42,110 nucleotides of DNA from NCBI GenBank assembly GCA_002706885.1, contig PAKY01000057.1, positions 1-42,110 of the forward strand, in the 5' to 3' direction. Each line of letters starts with the position of its first letter. The stretch's first letter is position 1. The position numbers and the translations under genes are program-made. A model generated the notes under the pieces. The model worked only from the letters and a program-made list of their open reading frames with translations. It made no database searches and was not told where the DNA came from. This document shows, one piece after another, positions 41,537 through 42,110 of this stretch. This DNA comes from Phycisphaerae bacterium (GTDB taxonomy: Bacteria; Planctomycetota; Phycisphaerae; Phycisphaerales; UBA1924).

Positions 41537-41564
41537 AAAAAGGCCCGCCGCGAAGGGCGGGCTT
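41537..41564 (-). terminator. Rho-independent terminator of the dockerin-protein gene
   Basis: GCCCGCC/GGCGGGC stem (41543-41549 with 41556-41562, extendable by two pairs), 6-nt loop, then on the minus strand TTTTT after one base. It lies between the dockerin gene stop and the Vsr-methyltransferase start, so the two are separate units. Confidence 0.8.
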
Positions 41565-41598
41565 CGATATGGGCCGGCGACCGTGGGCGTGGGGACGG

Positions 41599-42033
41599 CT
41601 ACGGGCAGCCGGCGCCGAAGAGCTGGAGGAACGCGACAACGTCGGCGATGTCGTACACCCCCATCGGAGCGGCGACGTCGGAGGCCGGATCGCTCGCGCC
41701 GAAGAGCTGGAGGAACCGGACGACGTCCGCAATATCGACTGTTCCGTAGGGTTCGGCCAGGTCGGCGGGGCTACAGGGCTCAATCGATGGGAACGACCCC
41801 CAGAACCCCGGTTGGTTCGAGATTCGGCCGCTTGAGAGGGGCTCGGCGGCGTCGTGCTGCCCGATCGAGGCGGTCAGCACGAAACGCCCTCCCGTCATGC
41901 GCGAACCGCCCGTATCGATCGTGGTCCGCGTGATGGTGAGGCTGCCGCCCGAGAGCTGGGCCGCCGCGGGCCCCACCGCGGCGCCAAGCAGGATCGCGGC
42001 GGCGACATGACTGATGAGCTTGATGGTGTTCAT
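41599..42033 (-). CDS. Small secreted protein with GC-type dockerin repeats
   Basis: 144 residues; ATG at 42033 with AAAGGAG about seven bases upstream. A Sec signal peptide ends near PAAAQL. The middle (about 27-85; GGRFVLTASIGQHDAAEP...NQPGFWGS) resembles the short T-x-T-x-G-Q-x-D module common in planctomycete exported proteins. The end is a two-repeat dockerin-like tail, DLAEPYGTVDIADVVRFLQLFGASDPAS and DVAAPMGVYDIADVVAFLQLFGAGCP; the Asp-rich loops may bind calcium and the GCP end is the GC-type hallmark. Such tails are thought to anchor or assemble extracellular proteins. With no catalytic domain it may be an adaptor. The gene is complete; its promoter lies near the right edge. Confidence 0.86.
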   Translation of the reverse strand: MNTIKLISHVAAAILLGAAVGPAAAQLSGGSLTITRTTIDTGGSRMTGGRFVLTASIGQHDAAEPLSSGRISNQPGFWGSFPSIEPCSPADLAEPYGTVDIADVVRFLQLFGASDPASDVAAPMGVYDIADVVAFLQLFGAGCP

Positions 42034-42110
42034 TGCGAACTCCTTTGTTGTTTGGTGGGCTTTTGAAAGACTAGAGCTGAAGTAGCAAAAGTTTCGCTCA
42101 CACGCGCCCG

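Overview
The window is GC-rich, tightly packed bacterial chromosome and looks like a planctomycete of the Phycisphaerae type. The evidence is a PEP-CTERM exported protein, a two-repeat GC-type dockerin tail ending in Gly-Cys-Pro, a secreted Gfo/Idh/MocA protein, a phosphate-selective-type porin, a FloA flotillin and tandem GTGCCTTC repeats between genes. The lineage is inferred from these traits; no rRNA gene is present. I see no phage, transposase, integrase or CRISPR array.

Layout. 1-5.4 kb: the 3' end of floA; a minus-strand run of maf, a TonB-like gene and an exported protein; a nitrilase-family amidase; a type II secretion/type IV pilus ATPase with an N-terminal FHA domain. 5.5-16.8 kb: a PEP-CTERM gene, serS, an HD-GYP response regulator coupled to a hybrid histidine kinase that is split by a frameshift, a DegT/DnrJ aminotransferase, an ArsR-type regulator, ychF, and a methyltransferase preceded by a degenerate relative. 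16.9-25.4 kb: tRNA-Arg(CCT), a TRASH/YHS-like lipoprotein, a DNA glycosylase coupled to a class I amidotransferase, a 0.95-kb mostly non-coding stretch with hairpins and a strong terminator, a PIG-L deacetylase, a Gfo/Idh/MocA protein, a YcfL-like lipoprotein, an enlarged tRNA-dihydrouridine synthase and a porin.

25.6-39.9 kb is biosynthetic: trpEGDCBA, with overlapping start/stop codons at most joints and no trpF, makes tryptophan from chorismate. A PhoB/PhoR-type two-component pair follows. A minus-strand thrA-thrB-thrC operon (fused aspartate kinase/homoserine dehydrogenase, homoserine kinase, threonine synthase) is divergent from asd; together these four genes cover aspartate to threonine.

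39.9-42.1 kb holds the most unusual gene: one polypeptide joining a Vsr-like nuclease domain to a complete DNA cytosine-5 methyltransferase. The Vsr part keeps the catalytic Asp and the WH motif but has lost the Cys/His residues that bind structural zinc in E. coli Vsr. A small secreted dockerin protein follows.

Translation signals are mixed. Some starts have strong AGGAGG-like sites. Others have none but carry a TANNNT box 6-9 nt before the ATG, which suggests leaderless mRNAs. TACGAT recurs as a probable -10 box.
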